Source of the DNA: Chloroflexi bacterium UBA5189
GTDB taxonomy: Bacteria > Chloroflexota > Limnocylindria > Limnocylindrales > CSP1-4
Direction: 5' to 3'
Length of the DNA stretch: 64,000 bases
Assembly (NCBI GenBank): GCA_002413045.1
Contig: DHWF01000036.1
Location: 1-64,000 of the forward strand
Shown here: one piece after another, positions 1-9,016 of the stretch
How positions within the stretch are numbered: position 1 is the first letter of the stretch
Layout of the letters: every line of letters begins with the position of its first letter
Made by a program: the position numbers and the translations under genes
Notes under the pieces: model-generated
What the model saw: only the letters and a program-made list of their open reading frames with translations
Told to the model about the DNA's origin: nothing
Database searches by the model: none

Positions 1-2
1 TG

Positions 3-56
3 GTGGCAGCCGGGCTCGTCGCCTTGGCTCGGTATCGAGCGAGTCGGGCCGCATGA
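3..56 (+). CDS. C-terminal tail of an unidentified, possibly membrane, protein (partial)
   Basis: Read in frame 3, the left edge gives about 17 codons: a short hydrophobic stretch rich in Ala, Gly, Val and Leu, then an Arg/Ala tail and a TGA stop. This looks like the end of a last membrane helix with a positively charged cytoplasmic tail. The fragment is too short to name. The other two forward frames give no better tail. Confidence 0.3.
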   Translation: MAAGLVALARYRASRAA

Positions 57-224
57 CACCCTGTGACGCAGTCAGCTCAACGGATTCCGACGCATTCCTT
101 CGGCCATTCGGGCGTGGGAGTCTGGGGGGTTGCGTGGAATCACCGCTAGCCGGCGCGCTGGAAGCGAATCTAGATTCCACCCGTCGAACACACTTGGGCT
201 CGGCAGCGACAGGCGTACAGAGCG

Positions 225-530
225 ATGACCCGCCGGCAGAAGATCACCATCCTCACAACTTGGACATCGGGCTTCGCGGTTCTCGCCGTGCTGTTCCTTG
301 TGCATGGATCGGTTGCGCCCTGCCTCGGGCTGTTGCCCACGACCAATGACAGCTGCATCGCCACTTGGGAAGCGCAGCGTCCGTGGACAGACCGGTTCTT
401 CGATACGCCGTTTCCGACGATGGCCCTGCTCGGGCTGATGATCCTTGTGACCGCGGTCGTAGTGTGGCGCGCCCGATCCGACCCACGCGCCGGGTTACGC
501 GACCTTCCCCGAGCTGAGCGAGCGGCGTGA
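225..530 (+). CDS. small two-helix membrane protein
   Basis: A 101-residue protein I do not recognise. Two hydrophobic segments (about residues 9-27 and 67-84) flank a central loop of about 40 residues that contains two cysteines roughly ten residues apart. The C-terminus is charged and Arg-rich. The likely topology puts the Cys-containing loop outside, where the cysteines could form a disulfide. The stop lies one base before the start of the lipoprotein gene, so the two are probably co-transcribed. No catalytic motif is visible. Confidence 0.55.
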   Translation: MTRRQKITILTTWTSGFAVLAVLFLVHGSVAPCLGLLPTTNDSCIATWEAQRPWTDRFFDTPFPTMALLGLMILVTAVVVWRARSDPRAGLRDLPRAERAA

Positions 531-531
531 G

Positions 532-948
532 ATGCGTCGGCTAGGCCTCCTTCTGCTGCTGGTATTGCTGGTCGGCTGCGCGAGCCCAGCGAGCCCTAGC
601 CAGATCCCTGTGTCGTGTCAGCCCATCGACTCCTCGCCCGCCCCGATCGCCTTCTCCTTCGCGCCCGGGAACGTGACCTCTTCCGTAGCCGAGCAGACCG
701 CCGCGGCACTCTTCCGAGCCTGCCAGAACCCGGGCTCGGTCACCGATCTCACCTCGAGCAGCAAGGCGACGACGGGCGTGAAGCTCGGTCCGAACGCCGG
801 GCAGGCGGTATGGCTCATCCAAGTCGACGCGACCGTCACCGCAGCAGTCAGCATACGAGTCGCATACCTCATTGAGGTCAACCAAGCGACTGGCGTTCCA
901 ACCTTCATCGGCATGCCCTGTTCGACCTCACCGGGCTCTTGTGGGTGA
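532..948 (+). CDS. small putative lipoprotein
   Basis: A 138-residue protein with a classical lipoprotein signal: two N-terminal arginines, a Leu-rich hydrophobic core, and the lipobox LVGC with Cys16 as the predicted lipidation site. A Ser/Pro/Ala spacer follows. The rest is a small, mostly beta-like domain with no recognised family. A few cysteines near the N-terminus and at the very C-terminus could pair. It directly follows the small membrane protein with a 1-bp gap, so it may be the second gene of a two-gene cell-surface operon. Function is unknown. Confidence 0.6.
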   Translation: MRRLGLLLLLVLLVGCASPASPSQIPVSCQPIDSSPAPIAFSFAPGNVTSSVAEQTAAALFRACQNPGSVTDLTSSSKATTGVKLGPNAGQAVWLIQVDATVTAAVSIRVAYLIEVNQATGVPTFIGMPCSTSPGSCG

Positions 949-1137
949 CCCTGCCAGCCGCGTGCTCGCAGCCCGTGGTCCTCAGAACCATCTCGTGCCC
1001 TGTCTATCAACCGCCCCAGACTTCCATGCGACCAACGCAGGAGCGGGTAGATCGCGCCGGCGACGTCTTGTGTGACGAATGACCCGTTCGGGCCCCGTCG
1101 CGGGTCTTGTGCCTGAGACGACGCAGCGGGGTCCGGC

Positions 1138-1665
1138 GTGGACGAGATTTACCAATTGAGCAGCGGGGTGGTTGGGATCGAGGTCGACGCCGACTCCAGG
1201 TTTGGGCGGGCCCTTGAGGATCGCTACCTCGACCTGCTCCGGCTGGCGACCCTGATGGCGCACGATTCCACCGAGGCCCAGGATGCCCTGCAAACGGCCC
1301 TCGAGCGCGCCTGGCGGTCGCGTCATCAGCTCGACGATCCAGCCCTCCTCGGAGCGTGGTTGCGCAAGATCGTCGTCCGTGAGGTGGTTCGACGCCAGAC
1401 CAGTGCTTGGCGCCGTCTCGTCCGGCCGGCAACCCTCCTCGATCTCTCGCCGCTCGTCGGGTCTCGCGCGGGCGACGACCTTCGAGTCGACCTCCTGCAA
1501 GCGCTCGCGCGCCTGCCAGTGGCGCAACGCGTCGCCGTCGTTCTCCACCACTGCGCCGGCTATCCGGTCGATGACGTGGCGTCGATCGTGGGCGCCCCAC
1601 CTGAAACCGTTCGATCCCGTCTCCGGCTGGCCATGGCCTCGCTGCGAACCGAGATTTCGCGATGA
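1138..1665 (+). CDS. ECF-type RNA polymerase sigma factor
   Basis: A 175-residue protein with the size and architecture of group 4 (ECF) sigma-70 factors. Region 2 spans about residues 25-90 and includes the helix with DALQTALERAW. A short linker follows, then region 4 at about 115-172 with a clear helix-turn-helix around VDDVASIVGAPPETVRSRL. There is no region 3 and no long C-terminal extension. The GTG start is the first that leaves the full region 2 intact. The stop overlaps the next gene by 4 bp (ATGA), the usual arrangement of an ECF factor with its regulator. The promoters it recognises cannot be read from the sequence alone. Confidence 0.88.
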   Translation: MDEIYQLSSGVVGIEVDADSRFGRALEDRYLDLLRLATLMAHDSTEAQDALQTALERAWRSRHQLDDPALLGAWLRKIVVREVVRRQTSAWRRLVRPATLLDLSPLVGSRAGDDLRVDLLQALARLPVAQRVAVVLHHCAGYPVDDVASIVGAPPETVRSRLRLAMASLRTEISR

Positions 1666-3194
1666 CACGGCCGGATCCCCTCAGCGACAAGGACTTGGCC
1701 AGCGCGGTGCGCTCGGCCCTTGTGCGGCGCGCCGATGTTGTCGATGTTTCGCGGGCTGAGATCCACGCGCGCGTGTCCGCGGCGCGTCAAGGTCGCCGGA
1801 CCGGACCGACCCTCGGCTCGACGCTTCGACTCTTCGCCGTTGCCGCTCTGGTCGTCGCCGGCGGCGCAGCCCTGGTGTTCGTGGGTAGTAGCGGCAAGCC
1901 GAAGGAGACCCCGGCCCCGGCCGTCAAGGCGGACGCGACCCCAAACGCGCGCCAATCGCCCTTGACGACTCCGGCGCCAACCTCGGCCTCGAACCCGGCT
2001 CCGGTCGGAGATCGAGATCCGGGTGGGATTCCCGAGACGCTCAACGGCAAGCCGGTCTTCATCGGGCTGGCGGCGGTCGTGCATGCCCTCGCCACGACCG
2101 ACGCGACGCAATTCCTCGTTGGCGGTTGGTTCCACGACGCCTCCGTCAGCTTCTGCTCGGGAGGCATCGGCCTCGATCCCTCCCCGCTGCTGCGCGGCTG
2201 CGAGACGTTCGTCGGTGGTAACGCACCGTGGGGCGGGTCGTTCCCGGGACCACAAGGCCGGATGTACTGGAACGACCAGAGCCTGTCAGGGGGCCGCGGG
2301 CCGTCGATCGTCAAGGTCCACACGCACGATCGGACGGCGGCTGCCTGCTGGGCCGCCAATCGCGCCCAATGCCGGGCGGTCATGGTCGTCGATGAGGTCC
2401 TTTGGACGGGTGACGACTGGACGAATGCCGGGCCGCTTTCGGTCGTGGAGGCCGTCAATCGCCTCACTTCGCTCGGCATCGTCACGGAGATCCCGATGGA
2501 CGCGCACACCACCTTGTCGGTCGGGCGACGCCTGTTCACCACAACCGTTAGCGACCGGTGCCCCACGCCGTGGCCGCACGAGGTGTTCGAGCTGCACGGC
2601 GACCCTCGCTTCGGCCTGATCGCCGTCTTTCCGGACGAAGCGGCCCGAGTCAGCGCTCAAGCTGCACTCGATCCTTCGGCCCCGGGTTGTGCGGCCGACG
2701 CGCAGATCGTCCTGTCTGATGCGCCCGCGTGGGTTGGCGTCCAGAACGTCCTCGCCCTGGTGTATGGCACCGACATCAGCCACCGCGCGCAGGCGGCGCT
2801 CGCCGGCTTGCCGGGCCCCGCGACCTATACCCCATTCCCGCCCGCCGGCCTCGACGAGTCATATCGGGTCGTCGACGATGCCGAGGCGGCTCGAGCCGCC
2901 GGCGACCTCGATAGCCCGTACTTGCTAGGCGCCGACGTGGTCAATGACACCTATCGCCGCTTCGCGGCCAACGCCCTGTCCTATTCGATCGAGCCCGGCC
3001 GGCCCGTCACCAAGTCGGACGTGGGAGCGACGCTGTGGGCCCAGCTCGGGGCAGCCGCGGTGCCCGGGACGCCTCGCCTGTACGTGGTGGACCATCCGGG
3101 CTCAACCGATCCCGCGCTCGCCCAAGAAGTGGTCGTCACCTTCCAACAGCAGCACCCGACCCTTGACACTTGGGACCTGATATTCGTTCGATGA
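1662..3194 (+). CDS. single-pass membrane protein, candidate anti-sigma partner of the ECF factor
   Basis: A 510-residue protein that starts inside the ECF sigma stop codon (ATGA). The first ~50 residues are charged and probably cytoplasmic. One transmembrane helix lies at about residues 53-76. A Pro/Thr/Ala/Ser-rich stalk follows to about 125, then a large predicted extracellular region of ~380 residues with several cysteines and two related-looking segments. The topology and translational coupling fit a membrane-bound anti-sigma factor. However, the short cytoplasmic part shows no zinc-type HxxxCxxC motif, so the role is inferred from context. The extracellular region belongs to no family I recognise and could be the sensor. 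Confidence 0.65.
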   Translation: MTRPDPLSDKDLASAVRSALVRRADVVDVSRAEIHARVSAARQGRRTGPTLGSTLRLFAVAALVVAGGAALVFVGSSGKPKETPAPAVKADATPNARQSPLTTPAPTSASNPAPVGDRDPGGIPETLNGKPVFIGLAAVVHALATTDATQFLVGGWFHDASVSFCSGGIGLDPSPLLRGCETFVGGNAPWGGSFPGPQGRMYWNDQSLSGGRGPSIVKVHTHDRTAAACWAANRAQCRAVMVVDEVLWTGDDWTNAGPLSVVEAVNRLTSLGIVTEIPMDAHTTLSVGRRLFTTTVSDRCPTPWPHEVFELHGDPRFGLIAVFPDEAARVSAQAALDPSAPGCAADAQIVLSDAPAWVGVQNVLALVYGTDISHRAQAALAGLPGPATYTPFPPAGLDESYRVVDDAEAARAAGDLDSPYLLGADVVNDTYRRFAANALSYSIEPGRPVTKSDVGATLWAQLGAAAVPGTPRLYVVDHPGSTDPALAQEVVVTFQQQHPTLDTWDLIFVR

Positions 3195-3292
3195 GGCCCG
3201 AGATCGTCCACACATGGCCGCCCGCTGGGGGTCCTCGCGGACGAAGCGACCCGGGTCTTGGCCTCGGGTCGACCCAGCAAGAGGCCGTCCCG

Positions 3293-3724
3293 ATGACGCG
3301 ATCCGGCTTTGTCCGACGACACCGCCTCCTGATAGGCGGCCTCGCCGCCGCCCTCGTGCTGCTCGCTGGGCTCTACCGGCTGAGCCCCCTGTGGCCGGGA
3401 CCGGCCCTGCCGGCGGGCGCGATGCCGCTCACGTTGGCGACCGCGCCGGGGCATCTCCTGCCGACGCTCGGATGCACCACGGCACTCCTGGCACCCACGC
3501 GAGTCGCCGTCGCCGGCAACGCGCTCGTGCTGGTTCCCCCGACCGGCGGGGATCCGATCAAGGTGGTGTTCCCGAGCGGGTGGCGGGCATGGCGCTTGGA
3601 CGGCCGAGCGGAGCTCGTGTCACGCGACGGTGTCGTCGTCGGGCGCGAAGGCGACATCGTCGAGGGCTTAGGCGGAGGGACCGGGGACGATGGCGCCTTC
3701 GAGGTCTGCTCGGTAGGCCAGTGA
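3293..3724 (+). CDS. small secreted or membrane-anchored protein
   Basis: A protein of about 143 residues beginning with MTRSGFVRRHRLL, then a hydrophobic segment (about residues 11-30) that could be a signal peptide or an anchor. The rest is a small Val/Gly-rich domain with two cysteines, one in the middle and one near the C-terminus. The reading frame extends further upstream, but this ATG is the first start placing a basic N-terminus directly before the hydrophobic core. The upstream part overlaps the end of the previous gene and does not look like protein. No family recognised. Confidence 0.5.
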   Translation: MTRSGFVRRHRLLIGGLAAALVLLAGLYRLSPLWPGPALPAGAMPLTLATAPGHLLPTLGCTTALLAPTRVAVAGNALVLVPPTGGDPIKVVFPSGWRAWRLDGRAELVSRDGVVVGREGDIVEGLGGGTGDDGAFEVCSVGQ

Positions 3725-3921
3725 ACCCGGGGGCATGGGTTTGCGCTAGCCGGCGACGCGGATCTGGACCTTCAGCACCACCGGCTCCACGAGCAAGTGC
3801 AAACCTTCGGACGCGGCTTGGGACGCCGAGGTCGCGTGGAGGACGATGGCGGCCGGTCACCTGACCGTGGTCGCCCTTCACGGACAAGTTGACAGGGTGA
3901 AGGGCCGGCGCAACATCGGGG

Positions 3922-4380
3922 ATGCGCGCCATCGCCCTCAAGCTCAGCCCGTTGCGCCAGCTCCTTGTCGGCTCAGCCGCCGCCGTCTTCGTGCTGACTG
4001 CATCGGCCGCCATCCCGACCGCCGATGCCAAGCATCATGTCCCGAAGCCGAGCCCGACCGCCGCACCGTCGGCCACGACGGGCGCCCAGCTCGTTCCCGA
4101 CGGTGAGTCCTAAGCCGTCTGCCAGTCCCGCCCCGAGCGGCCTGCCGAGTCCCACGCCTGTGCCGACGCCCAGCGCCTCGCCCAGTGCAGTCCCATCGCC
4201 AACCCCCTCTCCGACGGCCAGGCCCACGCCCACCCCAAGCCCCACCCCAACCCAAGCTCCAACCCCGGGACCCACACCTGCGCCCACTCCCATGCCGACG
4301 CCACAGCCGACACCGACACCGACGCCGCGACCGACGCCGATCCCGACCCCGACGCCCGCTCCGACGGGCAGGTCGGCTCG
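3922..4380 (+). pseudogene. frameshifted secreted Pro/Thr-rich protein (signal peptide plus linker only)
   Basis: The first ~60 codons encode a good signal peptide (basic start, hydrophobic core, AXA-type cleavage region near residue 36) followed by a Pro/Ser/Thr/Ala spacer. This frame stops at about 4113. The same kind of Pro-Ser/Pro-Thr repeat then continues in the +2 frame from about 4090 to 4370, which indicates a 1-nt frameshift in the spacer. Beyond it the frame loses all protein character and no catalytic domain follows. The layout matches the N-terminal half of the intact GH16 gene nearby, so this is probably a decayed, truncated relative. An assembly indel could explain the frameshift but not the missing domain. 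Confidence 0.6.
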
Positions 4381-4434
4381 TGCAGTCACCCGGCAGGCCC
4401 CGTTGAGCGGAAGTTCGTCGGCAACGGCGGCGCG

Positions 4435-4973
4435 TCAGATCTGCCGACGCAGGCCGAGGTTGACCAGGCGGATCTCCATCGCCTGCTCGCTGACCTCGAA
4501 TCCGTGCGCGAGGTCGGGCACGATCGAGGCGTCCGTCGCGGCCGGATCGTTAGCAAGGATCCGCTTCGGAGGCTGTGGGTGATTTGCATGCCGCCCGTGT
4601 ACCACGCGGCCCCGCACTTGCCGGAGGTGTCGTAGCTCATTCGCAGGTTGAGGTAGCCCCCCGCGACGAAGTCGTGACTGGGCACGGCGCAGTTCTTGGG
4701 AGCCGAGCCGTAGGGCCCGTCGTAGAGCGACCAATGCGTGGGCACGCCGCCCGTGTCGAATTGGTCGTTGACGATCGTCGTCCATCCGCCCGGGCTGGCT
4801 GATGGCGTGGCGGTCGGCACGGGCGTGGCCGGTCTGATGAAACGCCAGCGTTGCTCAACCTCGGTCAGAGCGCTGAAGCCACCCAGCTGCGGGTCCGGGA
4901 CGCGCTCGATGAAGGGATCGATGGCCTCCCTCGATGCCAGACCAGTGTCTGAAGTGTCCTTGTTCATCCTCAT
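4435..4973 (-). pseudogene. fragment of a GH16-like secreted glycosidase, truncated and frameshifted
   Basis: On the minus strand, a short Pro/Thr/Ser linker leads into a sequence typical of the N-terminal strand region of GH16 beta-glucanases, including WSLYDGPYGS and a GGYLNLRMSYD segment. It breaks off after about 60 residues, before the catalytic ExDxxE motif. The frame then changes near 4580. The following ~40 codons, read in the shifted frame to a stop at 4435, look like the C-terminus of an unrelated protein. The N-terminal ~45 codons also do not look like a secretion signal. The segment is therefore a mosaic of gene remnants. Confidence 0.55.
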
Positions 4974-5250
4974 TTAGGCGGCGATCAGCACCGACGTCAC
5001 TCCGTCCGCGGCGATGATCGAGTACTTCCGCGAGTACGTTCATGAGGAGCAGCGGTCCGAGTCGGACGTTCTGCGACGCCTCGACTCATTCGTCGCCAGT
5101 TCGGGCTTCCTGCCTGCGCCCGCATGCGTGCATCGCGAGCCGCACGCCCTCGGGCACGGCTCCACGAAAGAGCACACCCGTCGCGAGGCGGGGCCGCAAA
5201 GCCACGGGACTCCCTGAGTCAGCCGGGTTACCGAACGGAGCCGAAGCCCC

Positions 5251-6639
5251 ATGTTCTGGAATGGCACCCGCTGGGTCGATCCACGTTCGGAACTTTCTCC
5301 ACGCGTTCGGGCGCGGCGCCTTACAGATGTGCTTGCCACAATCCCGATTCTGCTCCTGGTACCTGCACTCCTGAGCCCCTTCCTGGCGGCCGAGGCAGCC
5401 AGCCCGAGACTTCAGGTTTCCGGCATCGCCATGCCCGGTTCGCAGCTGGCTGTTACCGGTTCCGGGTTCCCCTCTCGGTACTCGCTCGTGATGCTCTGGG
5501 ACGGGTCCGCGACTGGAATGCCCGCCTTTCGAACGTCCTCCGCGGGAGGCTTCGTTCAATCGATGACCGTCCCGGCCAGCGCGCAGATCGGACAGCATCT
5601 GATCACCGTCACGTCGACAAAGAAGAGCGGGGGCGGCTCGTTGACGTCCGCCACCAACCCGACGGTGTACGCATCGCAGGTTGTCATCGTGGGTCTGGAT
5701 GCGGACGCAAGCCCCACCCCGACGGCCCAGCCATCGATCTCAGCGACGTTCGAGCCGACGACGGCGCCAACCTTCGCGCCAACCGCCGGGCCAACGCTCG
5801 GGCCGACGTTCGCACCCCCTCCCCCGACCTTCCAGCCAACCGATGCTCCCACGGCGCCACCAACGGCCGCACCGACGTCAGCTCCGACGCCAAGGCCCAC
5901 CGTTGCACCAACGCCGGCACCGACCCCAAACGCTACGCCGACCCCGACCTCGCCACCCGGCCCGACCCTGACGTTTGCCTCCGAGTGCAACGGGTCGAGT
6001 CTGAACGCAGCGTTCCAGCCGATGTACCAGACCGGGGACCCGGGGTTCGGGCTCGACTCCGACTTCCTGGGCAACCTGTCCCAGGTTTCAGTGGCCAACG
6101 GCTACTGCACCATCACGGCTGAGCGCAAGGCAACGCCGAGTGGCAGGCAGTACGCCTCCGCCGCATTTGCGACGAGAAATACCTGGTCCCAGACATACGG
6201 CACCTGGGAAGCAAGGATCCGCTACCCGAACGGCAACGGTGTCTGGCCCGCCTTCTGGGCCCTACGCGCCAACTCCTACAACCTGCCCGAGATCGACGTT
6301 CTCGAGGCATATCCAGGATCGGTATCCGCCGGCGGGTCGGGGCCGAATGTCGTCGTGTCAACGCTCCACTACGCCTCGGGCGCGAATCAGTACTTCGCAA
6401 CGGACATGGGCTTCGACATGACCGGCGCCTTCCACGTCTACACGATGGTCTGGACATCGTCGAAGCTGGTCTTTTCGATTGACGGGAAGGCCGTTGGCAC
6501 GATCACCTCGAATGTGCCCACGGTCCCGATGTACCCGATCCTCAACCTGGCGATCGGAGCGACGGGGTATCGGGCGGACGGCAGCACGCCCGACGTCCTG
6601 AAGATGGATGTCGATTACGTGCGCGTCTACGCGCCCTGA
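5251..6639 (+). CDS. secreted GH16-family glycoside hydrolase with Pro/Thr linker
   Basis: A 462-residue protein. A hydrophobic segment at about residues 27-48 acts as signal or anchor after a long basic N-terminus. An Ig-like or IPT-like beta domain follows at about 50-145, then a Pro/Thr/Ala linker at about 150-245, then a C-terminal GH16 domain. The catalytic signature ExDxxE is present as EIDVLEAY near residues 347-354; the first Glu is the nucleophile and the last the acid/base in this family. GH16 enzymes cleave beta-1,3- or beta-1,4-glucans and galactans; the substrate here cannot be read. The domain is complete to the usual last strand (DVDYVRVYAP). The start is uncertain because the signal sits ~25 residues in. 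Confidence 0.85.
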   Translation: MFWNGTRWVDPRSELSPRVRARRLTDVLATIPILLLVPALLSPFLAAEAASPRLQVSGIAMPGSQLAVTGSGFPSRYSLVMLWDGSATGMPAFRTSSAGGFVQSMTVPASAQIGQHLITVTSTKKSGGGSLTSATNPTVYASQVVIVGLDADASPTPTAQPSISATFEPTTAPTFAPTAGPTLGPTFAPPPPTFQPTDAPTAPPTAAPTSAPTPRPTVAPTPAPTPNATPTPTSPPGPTLTFASECNGSSLNAAFQPMYQTGDPGFGLDSDFLGNLSQVSVANGYCTITAERKATPSGRQYASAAFATRNTWSQTYGTWEARIRYPNGNGVWPAFWALRANSYNLPEIDVLEAYPGSVSAGGSGPNVVVSTLHYASGANQYFATDMGFDMTGAFHVYTMVWTSSKLVFSIDGKAVGTITSNVPTVPMYPILNLAIGATGYRADGSTPDVLKMDVDYVRVYAP

Positions 6640-6954
6640 TGGGGAACCACCCTCGATCGAGGTAGGCTCCTGAGGCCGCTCCCTTTGCGCCGATCTGGCT
6701 GGCCACGGTCGGCTCCGACGACCTGGGCGGGCTGCTCCGGGCCGCATCACTTGACGGGCGGCTACCATTCTGGCGCTCGTGCTCGCTGGCCGGCGCATGC
6801 GGCTTGCCGACGACCTGCGCTTCCAGGGGCACCCAGCGGGTGGCGAGTTAGCTAGGTGGGTGCTGGAATTGGAATCGACGCCGAACACACCAGGGACAGC
6901 CTGCAGACCGGACCGGCGACGCTTGTGACTCCGGATTGAGGGCGGAGCTGCGCA
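6640..6954. other. intergenic region with a 12-bp palindrome
   Basis: This stretch of about 315 bp separates the GH16 gene from the first polysaccharide glycosyltransferase. No convincing coding frame was found on either strand. A perfect 12-bp palindrome, CCTCGATCGAGG (6651-6662), starts 12 bases after the GH16 stop. It could be a weak terminator stem or a binding site. Confidence 0.4.
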
Positions 6955-8097
6955 ATGGTTGACGGCCGCGCCGAGCATGCTTCCGGCGGCCCCGGCGACG
7001 ACCGGGCAGTGACGCTCGACGGCAGCGAGGAGCGCGAGGTTCCCCTTGATGGGATGCCGACGCTCAGCGTCTGCGTCCCGACATTCGAGCGACCACAACT
7101 CGTGCAGCAGGCCATCGCATCGATCGTCGAATCGGCGTCAGTCGCTCCGTCCCTGGTGGAGATCATCGTTTCGGACAATTCTCCAGCAGTCTCCGAGCTT
7201 GCCTGCCGGGAAGCGCTCCGAGCCTGGCAGGGGCGGTCGACGTACATCGGGAACCCCCGCAACATCGGAATTGCGGCCAACCTGAACCGGTGCATCGAGC
7301 GAGCGACCGGTCGATACATCGTCTTCGCCCACGACGATGACCGGCTCCTTCCGGGCGCGGTGTCCGGCATCCTGAACGCCATTCCCGATGCGACGGCAAA
7401 CGACAAGGTGCTCTTCTTCGGCGTGCATCTTGCGGATGCGGAGGGTCACGTCCTTCGACGCCAGGAGTTCTGCCGCGACGAGCGGGTGACCCCGATCGAC
7501 GCGCTCGATCGCCTGCTCTCGGACAACAGCATCGCCTGGTTTCCGGGTCTCGTCGTGGCACGTGACGGATATGCCGCCGTCGGCCCATTCGACGCCGGCG
7601 TCGGCAACGCAACGGACCTCGAGATGTGGGTTCGGCTCTTCGCGGCCTTCGGCGTCCGATGCATTCCATCGACCATCAGCGCGTACACCGTCCACACAGG
7701 CTCGGCGACGCAGTCAATGGCCTTCGACGAGGATGCCCTGGCCGGCTTCGTCGAGATTTTCGATCGCGCGCGGGCGACCGGGGCCCTGACCGACGACATC
7801 ATTGATCGCTGTCAGGCGCAGTTCCTGCAGCAGGTCATTCTCGGCGCAACGTTCATGGATATGCGTGCTGAGCGCATGGCCGACGCGCGCGAGGTGCTGG
7901 CCCTGTTCAAGGTGCCATCGGTGAATGCCCTCCGTCCGCCGCTGGAGTGGCTGTTGGCACGGTGGATCACCGCGTTGCTGGTCCGATCCCCGACGAGGCT
8001 CGTACGCCCGCTCGTGTCGTGGGTCGATCGACACGAACTCGTTTCCCGGCTCAGGGCTCTGGGTGGTCGCGGTCACGGCCAGCTGCCCCTGTGCTAA
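6955..8097 (+). CDS. family 2 glycosyltransferase
   Basis: A 380-residue GT-A fold enzyme. The domain begins at about residue 36 with the usual beta-strand TLSVCVPTFERP. The nucleotide-binding region includes IIVSDNSP, and the metal-binding acidic cluster lies in FAHDDDRL (DDD at 127-129). A conserved mid-domain NATDLEMWVRL segment matches the acceptor-site region of GT2 enzymes. The first 33 residues are charged, unlike the family, so the true start could be the ATG at codon 34. There is no transmembrane pair, so it is a soluble or membrane-associated transferase, presumably adding one sugar to the lipid-linked glycan. It ends one base before the convergent DUF1616 gene. Confidence 0.85.
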   Translation: MVDGRAEHASGGPGDDRAVTLDGSEEREVPLDGMPTLSVCVPTFERPQLVQQAIASIVESASVAPSLVEIIVSDNSPAVSELACREALRAWQGRSTYIGNPRNIGIAANLNRCIERATGRYIVFAHDDDRLLPGAVSGILNAIPDATANDKVLFFGVHLADAEGHVLRRQEFCRDERVTPIDALDRLLSDNSIAWFPGLVVARDGYAAVGPFDAGVGNATDLEMWVRLFAAFGVRCIPSTISAYTVHTGSATQSMAFDEDALAGFVEIFDRARATGALTDDIIDRCQAQFLQQVILGATFMDMRAERMADAREVLALFKVPSVNALRPPLEWLLARWITALLVRSPTRLVRPLVSWVDRHELVSRLRALGGRGHGQLPLC

Positions 8098-8098
8098 G

Positions 8099-9016
8099 TC
8101 AGGGAGCAAACGCGTCGATCACGAGCCTCAGGGAACGATAGGGTTCGCTGTCGGAGCCCTTGAACAGCAGGATCCGGATCTCCTGGCTGTTGCCGGGCGC
8201 GGGTATCGTGAATGCGATCGGGTTCGTCGACGTGGCGCCGGATTCGACAGTGAACGGGCCGGCGGTAGCGAGCCGAGCCGAGGCGGACTCGACCACCACG
8301 GTGTAACTCTCGACCGATGCCTCCTCGTTCGAGATTCCCACCAGGACCGTCGTGGGGACGCCGGCAGCGACGCGAGCCGGCAGCCCCCCGGCCGTGCCTC
8401 CGGGGCCAAGGATGAAGAACTCGGTCACCAGCGGTCGCGCCGCTCCAAGGGTCCCCGTCAGGAATGCCACCAGCACCACCATGATCAGGCCGAACGGGAC
8501 GACGGCCCAGCGGCGGTCGAAAACCCTCGGTGGGACCCGGACGGACGACGTGCCCGCCGGTGCGTCATGCCATGCCGCCAGGCGTCGGCGACGCAAGAAC
8601 GCGGCCGCTGTCGCCAACAGCGTGACGGCAGTCACGGCTTCGGTGACCACCTCCGCCGTCAGCCCTCTTGCGGTCAGATTGAGGATGGGGGCCTGGACGA
8701 CCAGCACGCCGATCGAGAGGCTGAATGCAAGGGCGGCTCGTTCCACGCCGTCGAGCTTTCCTGGCGGGAAGAGCGCCATGCCAATCGCGTAGCCGGGGAG
8801 GATGAGCGCCGCGGCGATGCCGACCAACAGCCGGACGGGGACCGGCAGCTGCAGGATGGCCATCGCAAGCGCGAGCAGGGAGCCGGCCGCAACGATGACA
8901 AGGTCCACGTTGCTTGACGACGACGACGCCGGCGGCAGGCCCGGCTTGAAGGCGTGCTCGATCCGGGTTCGGCGCTTTGGGGCCTTCTTGATCCGGGAAC
9001 GCCGGTGCACAGTCAT
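8099..9016 (-). CDS. DUF1616 family membrane protein
   Basis: A protein of about 305 residues. A short basic cytoplasmic N-terminus is followed by four hydrophobic helices, including the DUF1616 pattern of two early helices with ALILPGYAIGMALFP and the LDGVERAALAFSLSIGV segment. A further helix precedes a C-terminal extracellular beta-rich domain of about 110 residues. DUF1616 proteins occur in archaea and Chloroflexota, often near surface-glycan or S-layer genes; their function is unknown. The start (ATG, MTVHRRSR) follows a purine-rich stretch; the frame continues upstream but that part is low-quality. It is oriented against the surrounding glycan genes, with a long 5' region of its own. 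Confidence 0.72.
   Translation of the reverse strand: MTVHRRSRIKKAPKRRTRIEHAFKPGLPPASSSSSNVDLVIVAAGSLLALAMAILQLPVPVRLLVGIAAALILPGYAIGMALFPPGKLDGVERAALAFSLSIGVLVVQAPILNLTARGLTAEVVTEAVTAVTLLATAAAFLRRRRLAAWHDAPAGTSSVRVPPRVFDRRWAVVPFGLIMVVLVAFLTGTLGAARPLVTEFFILGPGGTAGGLPARVAAGVPTTVLVGISNEEASVESYTVVVESASARLATAGPFTVESGATSTNPIAFTIPAPGNSQEIRILLFKGSDSEPYRSLRLVIDAFAP

Noticed and set aside
53..349. 98-codon plus-strand frame at the left end
   Set aside because: It overlaps the two-helix membrane protein gene, has low-complexity charged content and no protein-like pattern.
4140..4370. Short repeats, considered as a CRISPR array or VNTR
   Set aside because: They are Pro-Thr/Pro-Ser codon repeats of a secreted linker without regular unit length or unique spacers.
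5014..5217. 67-codon plus-strand frame before the GH16 gene
   Set aside because: The first 35 codons look mildly protein-like, but the rest does not, and there is no ribosome binding site or family match. It may be another remnant.
5700..5970. Repeat-rich stretch in the intact GH16 gene
   Set aside because: It is the in-frame Pro/Thr/Ala linker of the protein, not a DNA-level repeat element.
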